From a virus: a DNA stretch of 56,331 nt. The stretch spans positions 1 to 56,331 of IMG/VR virus record IMGVR_UViG_3300038426_000018, one strand, 5' to 3'. A program made the translations under genes and the position numbers. The notes beneath the pieces were generated by a model that was not told where the DNA came from, made no database searches, and saw only the letters and a program-made list of their open reading frames with translations. Positions within the stretch are counted from its first letter, which is position 1. Each line of letters opens with the position of its first letter. Below, one piece after another: positions 55,481 to 56,331 of this stretch.

Positions 55481-56331
55481 GCGACATCGACGTGATTAAA
55501 ATCGAGCACGCGGACGACTCCGAGATCGGAACGTTCGCCGCGCCCTTCACGATCAAAGAAGGATCTTTGATCTCGATGGAGATCGTCGACGACAAACTCG
55601 TCATCACCGCCAGCAGCGTTCCCTCTCCGGCGCCGGCTCGAACGCTGATTCAGACATACAAAAGTTATTTTGTCCGAACAGATGGCAATGATACCAATGA
55701 TGGTTCTAGTAACGACTCAGCTCATGCCTTCGCTACGCTTCAGCGAGCCGTCGACGCGGCAACCAAAGAAATCGATGCGGATCAATGGATTGTTCTTATC
55801 AACGTAGAGGACGGAACCTATAATGCCGGCGCTGTAATTCCGGATGTCCTCGGCGGCAGCATTTTAAACTTTATAGGAAATTGGCAGCATCCGGGAAATG
55901 TCCTCATTCAAACTGACGCAACGGCTTTCTATATTAATGTCAATCAGACAACCGTTACTTTTGACGGATTCAAAGTCGAAGCGAGCAATGGAGACGGTTT
56001 TGATGTCCAGGGCGGAGGGCCGGTGTTGCTCGAAGATTTCGAGTTTGGCGATGTTCCCAATGGGGCTCACGTCTACGTTCACAATAACGGACTTGTTCAA
56101 CAGTATGCGGACTGGAAAATCAGCGGGTCCGCGCAACGTCATATTCGCGCCGAAGATGGAGGGATATTCGAACCTTTTGAGAGCGCATGGTGGGCAAATC
56201 CTTATGCCAGCACATACGTCAACACCTTAACCGGCACGCCCGGTTTCAGCATCGCTTTTGCTGATTGCAGGACAGGCGGACAGGCGCGTTTCTATGCGCA
56301 GAGTTTCAGCGGATCCGCGACCGGCAAAAGA
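55477..56331 (+). CDS. Beta-helix/collagen-like fibre protein, 5' part
   Basis: ATG 55477 overlaps the previous stop; the gene runs off the right end and continues at bases 1-1398, 666 residues in all. The first 55 residues (IKIEHADDSEIGTFAAPFTI and LISMEIVDDKLVIT) have the genome's high G+C and are probably the virion anchor. From about 55650 the G+C drops and a beta-helix-like domain begins (YFVRTDGNDTNDGSSNDSAH, INVEDGTYNAG, TVTFDGFKVEA). The sharp change marks an acquired receptor-binding module joined to a native anchor. The 252 final bases duplicate bases 1-252. Confidence 0.9.
   Translation, partial: MSDIDVIKIEHADDSEIGTFAAPFTIKEGSLISMEIVDDKLVITASSVPSPAPARTLIQTYKSYFVRTDGNDTNDGSSNDSAHAFATLQRAVDAATKEIDADQWIVLINVEDGTYNAGAVIPDVLGGSILNFIGNWQHPGNVLIQTDATAFYINVNQTTVTFDGFKVEASNGDGFDVQGGGPVLLEDFEFGDVPNGAHVYVHNNGLVQQYADWKISGSAQRHIRAEDGGIFEPFESAWWANPYASTYVNTLTGTPGFSIAFADCRTGGQARFYAQSFSGSATGKR
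56080..56331. repeat. Right copy of 252-bp terminal direct repeat
   Basis: This is the same sequence as bases 1-252 except G56206 for T127. Joining the two copies restores one uninterrupted 666-codon fibre gene (55477-56079 plus 1-1398), so the physical unit is 56,079 bp. Confidence 0.95.

Overview
This window is the genome of a tailed, siphovirus-like bacteriophage (Caudoviricetes). Bases 1-252 are repeated at 56080-56331 with one mismatch. The repeat lies inside one gene, whose frame runs unbroken across the junction. The window is therefore best read as a circular or circularly permuted genome with a 56,079-bp unit. Every gene I accept is on the + strand, and most junctions are ATGA-type or other short overlaps. 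G+C is high through most of the genome. The fibre genes at the window ends and the three HNH-type genes are visibly less G+C-rich and look like later arrivals. The host is probably Gram-negative, and Pseudomonadota fits best (inference). The reasons are a lipoprotein with a lipobox-like signal and a tail-tip cassette of DUF2460, DUF2163, NlpC/P60 and a giant hub protein, the order known from alphaproteobacterial phages and gene transfer agents.

Layout, starting at packaging. 40538-45131 holds a ParB-like protein, a radical-SAM/glycosyltransferase fusion, and the small and large terminase. A beta-helix protein and six small genes follow (45100-48117). The head module is 48126-55480: portal fused to a Mu gpF-like domain, ferritin-like protein, protease/scaffold polyprotein, major capsid protein, and two tandem paralogous small proteins. 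Two beta-helix/collagen-like fibre genes sit next (55477 across the junction to 2248). The neck and tail module is 2736-19039: connector, gp10-like protein, terminator, tube, a glycosyltransferase-methyltransferase fusion, chaperones made by a -1 frameshift, an 844-residue tape measure, the tip cassette, and two beta-propeller fibres. Lysis and surface functions occupy 19547-22961 and include a CHAP-like lysin, a second glycosyltransferase, a cysteine peptidase and a lipoprotein, closed by an intrinsic terminator.

At 23047-23075 a near-consensus promoter drives a tiny XRE regulator, apparently from an almost leaderless transcript. From 23986 to 25263 small genes alternate with segments rich in strong hairpins. 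The recombination genes follow (25264-30644): SMC-like ATPase, Cas4/RecB-like nuclease, a putative annealing protein, and a RuvC-like resolvase. Next comes a long cassette of small genes (30657-36142; DUF4031, DUF5131, DUF3268 and unknowns). The replication pair is a winged-helix initiator and a DnaC-like loader, with candidate iterons inside the initiator gene. I see no DNA polymerase, integrase, tRNA or CRISPR array, so host replication enzymes are presumably used.

The most unusual content is enzymatic. There are three glycosyltransferase domains; one is fused to a methyltransferase and one to half of a radical-SAM domain beside a ParB-like protein and the terminase. The last arrangement resembles phage DNA-hypermodification neighbourhoods, but no TET/JBP or nucleotide-modifying enzyme is visible. 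Other notable points are a fibre paralogue with its own signal peptide, and an HNH gene that sits in and truncates a deoxyribosyltransferase-like gene.
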